A stretch of DNA of 64,000 nucleotides from contig OZ036003.1 in assembly GCA_964035015.1 (NCBI GenBank), forward strand, positions 4,578,407 to 4,642,406, written 5' to 3'. A program made the translations under genes and the position numbers. Positions 34,001 to 39,059 of this stretch are shown here, in pieces. Positions within the stretch are counted from its first letter, which is position 1; each line of letters starts with the position of its first letter. Source of the DNA: Corallium rubrum. Taxonomy: Eukaryota; Cnidaria; Anthozoa; Scleralcyonacea; Coralliidae. The notes beneath the pieces are model-generated. The model made no database searches, was not told where the DNA came from, and saw only the letters and a list, made by a program, of their open reading frames with translations.

Positions 34001-34996
34001 GAACACGCGTAAGCAGGAAAATAGGAAGTGACGCGTTAGAGCCTGGGCCCAAAATAGTATCTTGGCAACCGTTCACGCATGCTCAAAAAGAAATATCGAG
34101 TGTGTTGGCAGAGCCCACTTTCCCCCGAAGCTTGCGTAGGTTGGAAAGGGGCTCAGACTCGCAGGGTAAAAACTGTATGGAGCCACCTTGAACAACTAAA
34201 GATGTTAGTCGAACTGTTTGAACTCCATGTTAGGGGGCCCAAATTTTCTTTTCGCCCGAGGGCCAAAATGTTGTCAGTCCGCCCCTGAGCATATACAGCT
34301 AGCAGTAACAGTTCCCCTGCCTAGCACCCAAGCCTCTAATACTGCCAGTTACACAGGCTACCCCAGGCCTTGGGATGAATGCCTGGCCACCATGTAATAT
34401 ATCAACAACGAGTTTGAGTGTTTCATCAGGGGATCCAAACACGAAAAGCACGAGGCCGCCGAGTGCTTTTATTGTTTTCGAGTGTTTGGATTCCCCTGAT
34501 GAAACACGATAAACGAGTTGTTGATATGGCATCTCAATCGAGTAAATTTCAACTGAAAAATGCAATTAGAATAAACCCTCATGAGATTTTATTCATGATG
34601 TGTGTAAAATTTATTCATACATCAACTTGTTTGTTTTGCATCGATAATTAAGATCTTAAGAATTAGATGAACACCGGTTTTCATCTAATATCTTGGGCTT
34701 TACTGGAGTATCCAACGTCAATCAGGTGATTGAATGAACTACTGTAATTGGCTGATTGTCTCATGAATTATTAATGAGTTTGAGATGTATATATCAAATA
34801 ATAATAATTGTAGCTATAAGTATTACAGCTGTAACTTGTGGATTTTTGTTTAATCAAATTAGGTTTGGTTGAAAAGAATAAACTCGAAGACTGTGGCATC
34901 CTGGACAATCTGGAAAAACTAATCAACCATGAACACCAGACTATTGGCCAGCGAGCATCGACTGTATTAAATAAAATAAAAAATCCTAAAACTTAA
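2814..34996 (+). CDS. RAP1GDS1: Rap1 GTPase-GDP dissociation stimulator 1 (SmgGDS), 15 coding exons
   Basis: Armadillo-repeat chaperone and exchange factor that, in the known family, binds small GTPases with a C-terminal basic tail and prenyl group (RhoA, Rap1, Ras) in the cytosol. Coding exons: 2814-2949, 4455-4574, 6734-6859, 7780-7935, 10412-10540, 10671-10793, 14429-14578, 21322-21453, 22575-22660, 25575-25632, 27485-27616, 28548-28688, 29763-29888, 32366-32494 and 34863-34996. All use GT/AG, and they sum to 1878 nt (625 residues; vertebrate proteins are about 607). Each exon aligns by eye with the human protein in order. Examples are CVDAGIIPCVLNCL (exon 3), AVDLIILLLGD (exon 7), AMKNLAIP (exon 10) and SIMQNEALVGIAL (exon 13). 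Every junction is phase 1 except exons 9/10 (phase 0), so most exons carry one ARM repeat of about 40-50 residues. The start at 2814 gives MEDISDIFEKLRI, matching the human N terminus. No frame break is seen. Exon 5 has a weaker donor (GTGGGG). Confidence 0.93.
3291..3456. mobile_element. Palindromic MITE in intron 1
   Basis: ATGCACCTATCAATTGAAAG at the left is mirrored by CTTTCAATTGATAGGTGCAT at the right, followed inward by C-rich/G-rich arms. The flanks are AT-rich, so the target duplication is uncertain (TA or longer). Non-coding. Confidence 0.6.
4073..4200. repeat. Inverted-repeat element in intron 1
   Basis: AGATGTTTTGGTGTGTAGTA at the left is mirrored by TACTACACACCAAAACATCT at the right. 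The arms are about 50 bp around a short loop. It is likely a small MITE. Confidence 0.6.
4283..4400. repeat. Near-perfect 50-bp-stem hairpin in intron 1
   Basis: Two arms of about 50 bp (left begins ATCATCATCTTGTGACTTGA) flank a loop of about 16 bases rich in AATATTTTA. I see no mismatch in the arms. It may be a young MITE. Transcribed within the intron, it would fold as a long hairpin. Confidence 0.65.
4917..5499. mobile_element. hAT-type non-autonomous element in intron 2
   Basis: The ends are (C/T)AGTGGTGTAGCCA and TGGCTACACCACTG. The 8-bp duplication CAAATAAA stands exactly at 4909-4916 and 5500-5507. Terminal CAGTGG plus an 8-bp duplication is the hAT signature. No transposase frame remains. 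A similar unpaired end, CAGTGGTGTCATGGCC, lies just upstream at about 4688 beside a long G run. Confidence 0.82.
5523..6212. mobile_element. TTAA-flanked palindromic element, copy 1 (690 bp)
   Basis: GGTGGCTCCATACAGTTTCT is mirrored at the right end by AGAAACTGTATGGAGCCACC. TTAA lies at 5519-5522 and 6213-6216. The arms are several hundred bases long, so the element is nearly all inverted repeat. A second, nested copy is at 33214-34187. TTAA targets suit the piggyBac or Kolobok superfamilies. Non-coding. Confidence 0.85.
6324..6711. mobile_element. Decayed hAT-like element before exon 3
   Basis: The right end CCTTGCCAGCGCCACTG is mirrored imperfectly at the left by CTGTGGCACTGGCAGG. It contains a G run, the phrase GCATGCTCCCCCAGAAAA shared with other elements here, and a CA microsatellite near 6590-6640. 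No clean target duplication survives. It ends about 20 bases before the acceptor of exon 3. Confidence 0.5.
7235..7632. mobile_element. TTAA-flanked palindromic element (398 bp) in intron 3
   Basis: AGTGTCACTATGATGAAAAA at the left is mirrored with few changes at the right (TTTTTCATCACAGTGACACT). TTAA stands at 7231-7234 and 7633-7636. The arms are long, and the centre has TGATGACGTCA-like sequence on both sides. Confidence 0.82.
7650..7760. repeat. Hairpin repeat, intron 3
   Basis: GGTAAAATATCAAACCTCGG and CCTCGGTTTGATATTTTACC face each other about 50 bases apart. A related hairpin with the phrase GACCTCACGCTCGGTCAATA is at about 14995-15160 in intron 7. Non-coding. Confidence 0.5.
8283..8636. 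repeat. Dispersed repeat, copy 1, intron 4
   Basis: This segment is close to 30379-31033: ACTAGTATTCTATTGCAAAT, AACATGGAGGACACGAGGAG and TTTCGAGCTCATAATCTAAT are shared in the same order. The copy at 30 kb carries an extra hairpin insertion. Here it interrupts the 20-bp satellite, whose units also occur in inverted orientation just to the left (8180-8275). Confidence 0.7.
8637..10145. repeat. 20-bp satellite array in intron 4 (~75 units)
   Basis: The unit is ACATAGCGTAATGTCTTAGA with a common variant ATGTCATAGAACATTGCGTA. It repeats with a strict 20-base period for about 1.5 kb. Higher-order duplication is visible: the phrase GTGCAGGCTGAGGCAT occurs near 9330 and 9679, about 350 bases apart, with similar flanks. 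Array units at the left edge are inverted, beyond the dispersed repeat. Confidence 0.93.
10813..11562. mobile_element. TTAA-flanked palindromic element (750 bp) in intron 6
   Basis: AGTGCCTATGAAATGAAATT at the left is mirrored by AATTTCATAGGCACT at the right. TTAA lies at 10809-10812 and 11563-11566. The arms extend hundreds of bases to a centre near 11185, where CCCAGGCCCCTT faces AAGGGGCCTGGG. It starts 20 bases after the donor of exon 6. Confidence 0.85.
11795..11965. repeat. Decayed relative of the 1515-1827 MITE
   Basis: It shares CTGCTTCATTATACAGAAAG, AATGACTTTTG-like and TTTCCAAACCAT phrases in the same order as 1690-1810. A short duplicated phrase, GTGACGACGAAGGACTACAC, lies just before it at 11749 and 11792. 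Confidence 0.5.
12385..12556. repeat. Inverted-repeat element, intron 6
   Basis: AAAATTAAGGTTTAATTTCA faces TGAAATTAAACCTTAATTTT. The outer ends carry CTAATCGCATG and CATGCGATTA. It is a small MITE. Confidence 0.55.
12591..12977. mobile_element. Element with CAGGGTTCG ends
   Basis: The ends CAGGGTTCGTACGCC and GGTGCGCGAACCCTG are inverted, with ATTATA repeated directly at both outer edges. Inside, CCTGGAAA motifs recur. The ends recall hAT-like families, but the shared flank is only 6 bp, so the superfamily is unsure. Confidence 0.6.
13579..13745. mobile_element. TTAA-flanked MITE (167 bp) in intron 6
   Basis: GCCCGTTCTCCACTAGGCGA is mirrored by TCGCCTAGTGGAGAACGGGC. TTAA stands at 13575-13578 and 13746-13749. 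Confidence 0.82.
13923..14232. mobile_element. 9-bp-duplication MITE, copy 1 (310 bp)
   Basis: The ends are TACCCTGCGAG and CTCGCAGGGTA. The 9-bp duplication CCCGGTGAC is exact at 13914-13922 and 14233-14241. Two relatives lie at 25042-25345 and 33883-34168. A 9-bp duplication with long inverted ends is typical of Mutator-like (MULE) derivatives. Confidence 0.88.
15280..17340. repeat. Large palindromic repeat, interrupted by other elements
   Basis: The left part (about 15290-15500) has GGAACCTTCTGAGAAG, ATCTTCCTTTTCTAAAATTT and AAACACGGAGCGAGCGCATA. The same phrases appear inverted at about 16420-16440 and 17260-17325, on either side of the element at 16442-17237. A partial copy of the left part is at about 30175-30300. 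Non-coding. Confidence 0.55.
16442..17237. mobile_element. Near-perfect palindromic element (796 bp)
   Basis: ACCACGGGCTTTAGGAAAGG at the left is mirrored by CCTTTCCTAAAGCCCGTGGT at the right, with arms of about 300 bp that look identical. TTA flanks both ends (16439-16441 and 17238-17240). It sits inside the repeat at 15280-17340. The arm identity suggests a recent insertion. Confidence 0.8.
17345..18004. mobile_element. TTAA-flanked palindromic element (660 bp)
   Basis: GGTGTGCAGG is mirrored by CCTGCAAACC, with TTAA at 17341-17344 and 18005-18008. Further in, GAGCGCTCT-like and AACGATATCTATTTTATTTT phrases face each other over long arms. Confidence 0.78.
18315..18488. mobile_element. MITE with AGGTAATATTGGGCA ends
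   Basis: AGGTAATATTGGGCATTTCA is mirrored by TGAAATGCCCAATATTACCT. Half of the same repeat occurs beside the inverted SINE copy at about 24950-25030. Confidence 0.7.
18530..18727 (+). mobile_element. tRNA-derived SINE, copy 1
   Basis: The 73-base head at 18561-18633 looks like a tRNA. The acceptor arms GCCCTCC and GGAGGGC pair, a box A (TGGCTCAGTGGTC) and a box B (GAGTTCAATTCC) are present, and the anticodon loop reads CTAGAAT. A body follows with GTTGCATTTTTCGCAAC and a tail ending near CACCCAAAATCTTTAGAA. The same head and body occur inverted at 24660-24905, which argues for a SINE and against a single-copy tRNA gene. Confidence 0.72.
18749..18878. mobile_element. Short TTAA/TTAG-flanked MITE
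   Basis: GCTATGTGCGCACGGTAACG is mirrored by CGTTACCGTGTGCACATAGC. The flanks are TTAG and TTAA. Confidence 0.7.
18941..19058 (+). mobile_element. LINE reverse-transcriptase fragment (left piece)
   Basis: The frame reads LQVVQNFAAGIV and ITPTLKRLGY, which match the C-terminal part of non-LTR reverse transcriptases. It stops at the hAT insertion at 19059 and resumes for a short stretch at 19565-19620. A LINE-type 3' end occurs at about 21120-21311, perhaps of the same family. Confidence 0.7.
19059..19556. mobile_element. hAT-type element inside the LINE fragment
   Basis: The ends CAGAGTTG and CAACTCTG are inverted. The 8-bp duplication CGGTTAAG is exact at 19051-19058 and 19557-19564. No transposase frame. 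Confidence 0.8.
19690..20040. repeat. Imperfect tandem duplication
   Basis: A segment with GCGAAACCGAG, TTGTCTC, GAACGAAGCTTTT and TTTTATCGATGTTTTT occurs at about 19692-19790 and again at about 19920-20035. I see no gene in it. Confidence 0.45.
20586..20945. mobile_element. MITE with GGGCTGTTTATATG ends
   Basis: GGGCTGTTTATATGAGAGGC is mirrored imperfectly by GCCTGCATATAAACAGCCCC. TTAG lies on both sides (20582-20585, 20946-20949). The interior repeats CCCGGTAAGCGGG-like motifs. Confidence 0.72.
21120..21311 (+). mobile_element. LINE 3' end abutting exon 8
   Basis: AT-rich 3' UTR with GACCTGAAAAACCCCGACGG, CCAAAATAAAAT and a closing run of TTGTA/TTG repeats. This is a typical non-LTR retrotransposon tail. 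It stops about ten bases before the acceptor AG of exon 8 (exon starts 21322), so the last part of the intron is largely LINE-derived. Confidence 0.65.
21475..21662. repeat. Palindromic MITE just after exon 8
   Basis: ATAGGTAATAGCATG and CATGCTATTACCTAT face each other, with GAGTGCAATTTG/CAAATTGCAC inside. It starts about 25 bases after the exon 8 donor. Confidence 0.6.
21795..21985. repeat. Palindromic repeat with CCGTGTTTGGATACTCTGAT units
   Basis: AAATACCAAACGGTTTTCCG is mirrored imperfectly by CACGAAAAAAAACATTTGGTATTT. The phrase GTGTTTGGATACTCTGATCC recurs at about 22058, so a second partial copy follows. The 34404-34530 hairpin shares the GTGTTTGGAT motif. Confidence 0.5.
22225..22325. 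repeat. Hairpin in intron 8
   Basis: GGATATCTCACGAGT and ACTCGTGAGATATCC face each other around GAGCGAAGCGA. Short MITE-like inverted repeat. Confidence 0.5.
22661..24180. other. Intron 9 left part: hairpins and element debris, no gene
   Basis: Hairpins lie at about 22810-22865 (AGCGGGCAATAA facing TTATTGCCTGCT) and 23150-23240 (ACACTTAATGTCTG facing CAGACATTAAGTGT). A box-B-like SINE fragment in minus orientation lies at 23614-23640 (GATTCGAACTTGCGACC). A hAT-like end, CAGGGACGTAGCCAG, starts at about 23651, followed by GGGGGGTCCGTGCCCCCTCC. No domain-bearing frame is seen. Confidence 0.45.
24185..24240 (-). mobile_element. Truncated tRNA-derived SINE head
   Basis: On the minus strand it reads GTAGCTCAGTTGGTAGAGCA, a standard tRNA A-box region, then leaves the tRNA pattern. 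No box B follows, so it is a fragment. A separate box-B fragment (minus GGTCGCGGGTTCAAGG) is at about 25478-25505. Confidence 0.6.
24660..24905 (-). mobile_element. tRNA-derived SINE, copy 2 (inverted)
   Basis: This is the reverse complement of the 18530-18727 repeat, with the same tRNA-like head (about 24794-24868), the GTTGCATTTTTCGCAAC body, and the same upstream phrase CTCGCGATCAAGCTCTCGGC. The acceptor stem here is weaker than in copy 1. Parts of the same MITE (GGGCATTTCACTCGATTACA) follow at about 24957. Confidence 0.72.
25042..25345. mobile_element. 9-bp-duplication MITE, copy 2 (304 bp)
   Basis: TACCCTGCGAG/CTCGCAGGGTA ends with exact duplication TTAGGCTAT at 25033-25041 and 25346-25354. 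It aligns over its length with the copies at 13923 and 33883. Confidence 0.88.
25637..25794. mobile_element. MITE at the exon 10 splice donor
   Basis: CTGGTTTCCACTCAGGAAAA is mirrored by TTTTCCTGAGTGGAAACTAG, with CCGCAGGA/TCCTGCGG further in. The flanks are TAAA (left) and TTAA (right). The left end lies within six bases of the donor GT at 25633-25634, so the donor context GTAAAAG runs into the element. Confidence 0.72.
25806..26171. mobile_element. Dispersed palindrome-ended element, copy 2
   Basis: CAACACCGCTGC and GCAGCGGTGTTG ends, with direct ATGTACA at 25799-25805 and 26172-26178 (7-8 bp duplication). It matches 205-596 along its body. Non-coding. Confidence 0.75.
26250..26716. mobile_element. 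hAT-like element with CAGTGGCGCCG ends
   Basis: CAGTGGCGCCGGCA is mirrored by TGGCGGCGCCACTG. Flanking ACAGTTAC and ACAGTACT are an imperfect 8-bp duplication. The body has the CATACCCCCGGACCCCCCTA phrase shared with other elements near 39 kb and 40 kb. Confidence 0.68.
26731..27385. repeat. Long nested palindrome in intron 10
   Basis: CATAAATGATGTTGAAAACG is mirrored by CGTTTTCAACATCATTTATG at the outer ends. An inner, near-perfect palindrome centred near 27027 has TTTCTTTGGTTTTAGAGTTC facing GAACTCTAAAACCAAAGAAA. Inside it the phrase AATTTGAATTTTC occurs in both orientations on each arm, so there is palindrome within palindrome. Confidence 0.7.
27785..28258. repeat. 20-bp satellite array in intron 11
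   Basis: The unit AACGTAACGTAAGGTCTCAC repeats about 20 times with small changes. It lies 170 bases after the exon 11 donor. The reverse complement (GAGACCTTACGTTACGTT) resembles the intron 4 and intron 12 units. Confidence 0.88.
28930..29480. repeat. Diverged ~20-bp satellite array in intron 12
   Basis: Units close to AAGTTACGCTACGTTCTGAG repeat about 25 times, each with several changes. The open frames over the array are repeat artefacts. Confidence 0.75.
29934..30146. repeat. Tandem pair of a ~95-bp MITE-like unit
   Basis: The same block (TTAACTCATTCCTGTCCGGG ... AATTCGGACAAGAAAGAGTT) occurs twice almost without change, about 115 bases apart. Each block has facing ends (CCTGTCCG, CGGACAAG). 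Confidence 0.75.
30328..30374. repeat. TA microsatellite
   Basis: About 23 TA units in intron 13. A second run of about 18 units is at 31036-31070, on the far side of the dispersed repeat. Confidence 0.95.
30379..31033. repeat. Dispersed repeat, copy 2, with hairpin insertion
   Basis: This matches 8283-8636 but is split by a palindrome at about 30440-30625. That palindrome's arms pair GTTGTCTGTTCAGTTATAGA with TCTATAACTGAACAGACAAC, and both carry ACGTCA. TA runs flank the whole copy. Confidence 0.7.
31495..32190. repeat. 19-bp minisatellite in intron 13 (~36 units)
   Basis: Unit GGGCAATCTTGGGTGGAGT with C/T and G/A variants. Because 19 is not a multiple of three, each frame cycles through the unit and most frames stay open on both strands. 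The resulting apparent proteins of up to 227 residues are not genes. Confidence 0.95.
33214..34187. mobile_element. TTAA-flanked palindromic element, copy 2
   Basis: This matches 5523-6212 almost throughout, with facing ends TGGCTCCATATAGTTTCTTG and GTATGGAGCCACC. The target flanks have drifted (CTAA, TTGA). It is itself interrupted near its right end by the 9-bp-duplication MITE at 33883-34168. Confidence 0.82.
33883..34168. mobile_element. 9-bp-duplication MITE, copy 3 (286 bp)
   Basis: TACCCTGCGAG/CTCGCAGGGTA ends. Flanks GAAACTATA and AAAACTGTA each differ by one base from GAAACTGTA, the uninterrupted sequence in the other host copy near 6194-6202. This empty-site comparison supports the 9-bp duplication. 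Confidence 0.88.
34404..34535. repeat. Hairpin in intron 14
   Basis: ATATCAACAACGAGT and ACGAGTTGTTGATAT face each other, with GTTTCATCAGGGGA/CCCCTGATGAAAC inside. Confidence 0.6.
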
Positions 34997-35018
34997 TAAA
35001 TATTTTTTGATTAATAAA
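34995..35018 (+). terminator. Poly(A) signals of RAP1GDS1
   Basis: AATAAA occurs at 34995-35000, overlapping the stop codon, and at 35013-35018. The second is better placed for a short 3' UTR. Confidence 0.6.
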
Positions 35019-35093
35019 CCTATTTTTAACAACAGAATTAAGTGAGCCTTAACGTAGCTGTTTTTCCTCCTAAAGTTGTGTTCTGGACATATA

Positions 35094-35375
35094 CAGTGTG
35101 TACCAAAAAAAACTGAACCCTTAGAAAATAACCTATTGTAGTAGTTTGAAAGCCCTAAAAGCGTTGCGTTATAAATTAATCAGCACATAAGTTAAACAGG
35201 AAGAGAAAAAGCTTTTAAATACTTTCACCATGCATACACTTCAAGTTATCTTAATTTCCCAGGTGTATAAGACCGTGTGTTTTACGCATCTGTGGGTTCA
35301 GCGAAGTGCTTAGGGCTTTCAAACTACTACAATAGGTTGTTTTCTAAGGGTTCAGGGTTTTTTTGATACACACTG
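35094..35375. mobile_element. Tc1/mariner-type MITE downstream of RAP1GDS1
   Basis: CAGTGTGTACCAAAAAAAAC is mirrored by a right end finishing GATACACACTG; arms of about 75 bp also carry AACCTATTGTAGTAGTTTGA. A TA stands on both sides (35092-35093, 35376-35377). TA targets and CAGTGTG ends suit Tc1/mariner derivatives. Confidence 0.8.
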
Positions 35376-35582
35376 TATATCTCAAACTAATAACTCATGA
35401 GGAAAACACAAAGGAAAACAGTCGCGATTTGGATTGTTAGGATCATATCGAACAGAAAGTGCTTCTGGCACATTCTCGTACCCAGACCCTCGCATCAGCG
35501 CGTGGGTCTGGGTACGAGAATGCTTCTGGCCAACACGATCTCTTACCAAAATTAAGTGCATATCTTAATTGTAAAAAAGGGC

Positions 35583-36160
35583 TACAATTAAGACATGGCC
35601 TTAATTTATCTGTCCCACGAGCGGGATGTTAAACTTGAACACATAAAGCTAAAAATCCTAGAGGGGTGTTGCGGTCTGGGTTTGAGAGGTGTGACATTTT
35701 TCCGGAGGGTTGTGACTAGGTTTAGGGTCCGGGGGTTTTGGTTAGGTTTAGGGTCCGGGGGTTTTTGGTTAGGTTTAGGGCTACCGGGGGTTTTTGGTTA
35801 GGTTTAGGGTTACCGGGGGTTGGGGTATGGGGGATGAGTTTTCATTTAAAATTAAGGATTATCCTTAATTCTCAACTCGCCTATAATTAAGGATAATCCT
35901 TAATTTTAAATGAAAACTCATCCCCCATACCCCAACCCCTAACCAAAACCCCCAGGTAGCCCTAAACCTAACCAAAAACCCCCGGTAACCCTAAACCTAA
36001 CCAAAAACCCCCGGACCCTAAACCTAGTCCCAACCCTCCGGAAAAATGACCCACCTCTCAAACCCCGACCACAACACCCCTCTAGGATTTTTAGCTTTAT
36101 GTGTTCAAGTTTAACATCCCGCTTGTGGACAGATAAATTAAGGCCATGTCTTAATTGTAG
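35583..36160. repeat. 578-bp palindrome with TTAGG-like repeats
   Basis: Arms of about 285 bp mirror each other from CTACAATTAAGACATGGCCT to AGGCCATGTCTTAATTGTAG. Each arm carries three to four GGTTAGGTTTAGGG units (CCTAAACCTAACC on the other arm). The centre is GGATTATCCTTAATT facing AATTAAGGATAATCC. Open frames across it are repeat-derived. A short hairpin (CATTCTCGTACCCAGACC facing GGTCTGGGTACGAGAATG) lies before it at about 35471-35522. Confidence 0.8.
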
Positions 36161-36413
36161 TCCTATTTTAAAATTAAGGCCATGTCTTAATTCGAGCCCT
36201 ATTTTAGAATTAAGATATACGGCAGTACTCGATCTCGCTCCCAGTACTCGGCCCACAATATTGCACCAGAACTGAGTGGGAAGAGTACTGGGAACGAGAT
36301 TGGGCCGGACCTCGCAATAACGCGCTTCATCTATAACGCGGTTACCACTAAGCACTGACCTCAAAAGAAGACTGGATAGTGCAACCTATTGTCCACTGGT
36401 TCAGAAAATGAAG

Positions 36414-36965
36414 TCAGCTAAACAAAAGAAATTCGACATAGCGAAGCCTTTGTTCGAGGACAGCATTCTCCTTTCTCAGTCGGTCAGCTTCAGCGATCAG
36501 GGCTTGCCTTGTGGGATGACTAGTATCATTATTAAGTGCAAATTCTGACCTCAATCTCCCCAATTCGTAAAACAATTTCTGTTCGATTTCGTGTAACCCC
36601 GCCTTTAGCCTGGCTTCGATTTGTGAATTGTCTTGGATTTGTTTGCTCTCTTCTGTTAGCGAAGGCTCGACAACTATGACCTCATGTCGGCCATCTTCGT
36701 CGGCTATACTCGTTTGCGTTGGCTGTTCTTCGGTTGTCTCGTTGATAGTTATACTTATGGCCGCTTTCGTTCCCAAATTGGGTGCCACGTCGACAGCAGA
36801 GTCTGGTATGATGGCTTCGTCGAGCTTCATATCGTTCACGGCGGACAGCAATCGCACCAACAAATCAGCCTTCGTCCCTTTACTTTCAAGACCCAAATTA
36901 CATAATTCAGATCGAAGTTCTGGAACTTGTAACTTCACAATACTTTCAAGAGTTGATTCACTCAT
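36414..36965 (-). CDS. SAP-domain, coiled-coil protein of unknown function
   Basis: A 183-residue open frame without introns. Residues 1-45 (LQVPELRSELCNLGLESKGT then KADLLVRLLSAV) fit the SAP motif, a short helix-turn-helix fold that binds AT-rich DNA in known families. The middle is acidic and low in complexity. Residues about 125-180 form a likely coiled coil (LHEIEQKLFYELGRL, ADRLRKENAVLEQRLRYVEF). I chose the ATG at 36965 because the SAP motif follows at once; an in-frame ATG at 37022 would add 19 residues. No neighbour suggests a pathway. It may be a small host gene or an accessory gene of a mobile element. The product of a longer spliced gene cannot be excluded. Confidence 0.55.
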   Translation of the reverse strand: MSESTLESIVKLQVPELRSELCNLGLESKGTKADLLVRLLSAVNDMKLDEAIIPDSAVDVAPNLGTKAAISITINETTEEQPTQTSIADEDGRHEVIVVEPSLTEESKQIQDNSQIEARLKAGLHEIEQKLFYELGRLRSEFALNNDTSHPTRQALIAEADRLRKENAVLEQRLRYVEFLLFS

Positions 36966-38640
36966 GATGAAATAGTTCTTGGCAAATATATATCTCAAAA
37001 TCGAGAGCTCAAAAAGACACACGTCTGACCTCTCTCACGTCTGAGCCACTAAGGACTCCACTGATGAAGCCACAAGGCTAATTTGACCCAATTCCAATCT
37101 GGCTCAAACCTCTCTTTCTCACAGTTATCATAGAAATAGGCTCGCAAAAATAAAAGAAGTCAGCCCAAAAATAAGCAATGTGAGTTCTTTTTAAATGGAT
37201 GCAAGTACTTGTAGCGAGCTGCAAGCCATTTTCTGCGATGACTGAAAAAAATGCTTAAAGCAAGTGGAGGCACTCAGCTAATGAACATTTCACAACCCAT
37301 CCATAAATGGACGAAATTTTGTGACTTCATACTAGTGTTGCGGAAAACTTCTGTGTGTAGAGTTTTTTTACACTGATTAGTGTTGCCATAGCAACCACGT
37401 TTTTGGTGACGGTTACGTTGTGGCAAAAATTTCGAAATTCTGGTTTAATTTAGTTCTTTTTTTATGGAGTATTTGAATCCCATGAATTTTGTGCTATTTA
37501 AGTTCATCTAATGACGTCACAAATCCAATATGGCGGGACCCAAAATGATGACCGAACAATGACGTCATACAGTGACGTCATCAATTTAATTTTTACAAAA
37601 AATTGTTTTTAAAGTTACGGATGCTCATAGGATACTTCAGCTAATGTATAAAGATAGAAAATAGAACAATAAAGCTTGATTAATGAATATAACATTTACC
37701 TTATCACAACTAACTGAATGGCCATAAACCAAAAAGTAAACCAAATTCTTCCTAAATTTTTAAGTTTTATAGTTTTATCTTCTTTCTACTGACTCTAACT
37801 ACAGTAATAATAAAAAAATTGATTTGCGAGTTTTTTTGTCTATATTATTTGGCTGTTTGTATTTTAAGTTATGACATCACCTGGAGTGACACCAACAAAA
37901 ATTAAACTATTTTTGAATGTAATACTGTAGTATTAGCATACCAAGTTTCACATCGATAGCCTAATATACTTTCTGAGATATTAAAACACGATCAAGTCGG
38001 CTTTCTTTGTTCTTTGCAGGTTTATATATGGCTAATAAACCTGTCAAGAACAATAGAAGATTTTGAAAGCAGGCGGCGGCTTTTGAATTGTCTCGGGGGA
38101 AAATGGGGTTTATGGGCTGATTAGCTGATTTACATCTGCGGTCGGGACTATATATATATTCCCGGGGATTATATATGTAATCCCTATGAATTGATAATGG
38201 ATAATTGCCCAATTCATAACAACTATCTCGTATGGTAACGCCGGTAGCGCCTACATACGAGAAGGAGAGCAAGGGTTTGCTTTTCGCTCACGTAATTTAC
38301 GAGAGGAAGGCAAACCAATCAAAATCAACAAAATCTGCTGGTTGAGTCAGCACTTTATTCCACTGAACGTTGAGCATAAAATGTGGGATTGATACTGCAT
38401 CAATACGCATGCCCAATGCTATAATGATATGTGGTACTAATTATTCATCTGACTAATTATTCAAACAAGCTTGTAGAAGTCTGTGTATGTGTTCAATGAA
38501 CCATTACGTACTTCTCAAGTTTGTTTAATAAACTGCTTTGGAGTCTTATTATTTTATAAAATATCGTTAACATTCGACATAACAATGTCCTTCGACACTC
38601 GGTAAAGGCTATTTTTTTAGAAAACCTTCTTCAATTGTGT
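36966..38640. other. Intergenic, no gene seen
   Basis: AT-rich DNA with no domain-bearing frame. AATGACGTCA-like phrases appear near 37510-37580. I see no clear repeat ends here. Confidence 0.4.
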
Positions 38641-38648
38641 TTTAAGTA

Positions 38649-38751
38649 GGTTAAAAACCTCGAACCTCGGCTTTAAGCCAGATTAATCCCTCGGGGCCTG
38701 CGGCCCCTCGGGTTATATCTGGCTTAAAGCCTCGGTTCTCGGTTTTTAACC
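38649..38751. repeat. 103-bp hairpin
   Basis: GGTTAAAAACCTCGAACCTC is mirrored by GAGAACCGAGG-type sequence ending TTTTTAACC. The centre is CCTCGGGGCCTGCGGCCCCTC. Short MITE-like element. Confidence 0.6.
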
Positions 38752-39059
38752 TATACTTAACCACAGGCACTTTCTGCCCCCTCCACCCCACCTCAACCCC
38801 AGAAGAAAAAAAGCCCAGTCTAGTAGATAGGGTATTAGGGTTAAAGTAGTTCTCTGATGAAAGTACATGTATATTGTTGGCCATATTTTTGCATAATCTT
38901 AAAAAGGGTATGGTAGTTAATATTCTTGCAAAGTTTCATAAGGATCACTTCAAAATTCGTTGAAGAAAAGGTGATATTTTACAATGAGTCAAGGAAGCTT
39001 AAGTGACATCATAGATATCTCAATAACAACAATTGTTTTTGTTGAGTCTATGACATCAT

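Larger units (their letters stand above)
32562..34287 (+). mobile_element. Decayed hAT element with two nested MITEs
   Basis: CAGGGGCGGACTG and CAGTCCGCCCCTG ends, with AGCATAGC / AGCATATA as an imperfect 8-bp duplication at 32554-32561 and 34288-34295. A + strand stretch near 32995-33050 reads LESLMLIAVEKEIALQL, which matches the hAT C-terminal dimerisation region, so a transposase tail remains. The TTAA element at 33214-34187 sits inside it. Confidence 0.78.
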
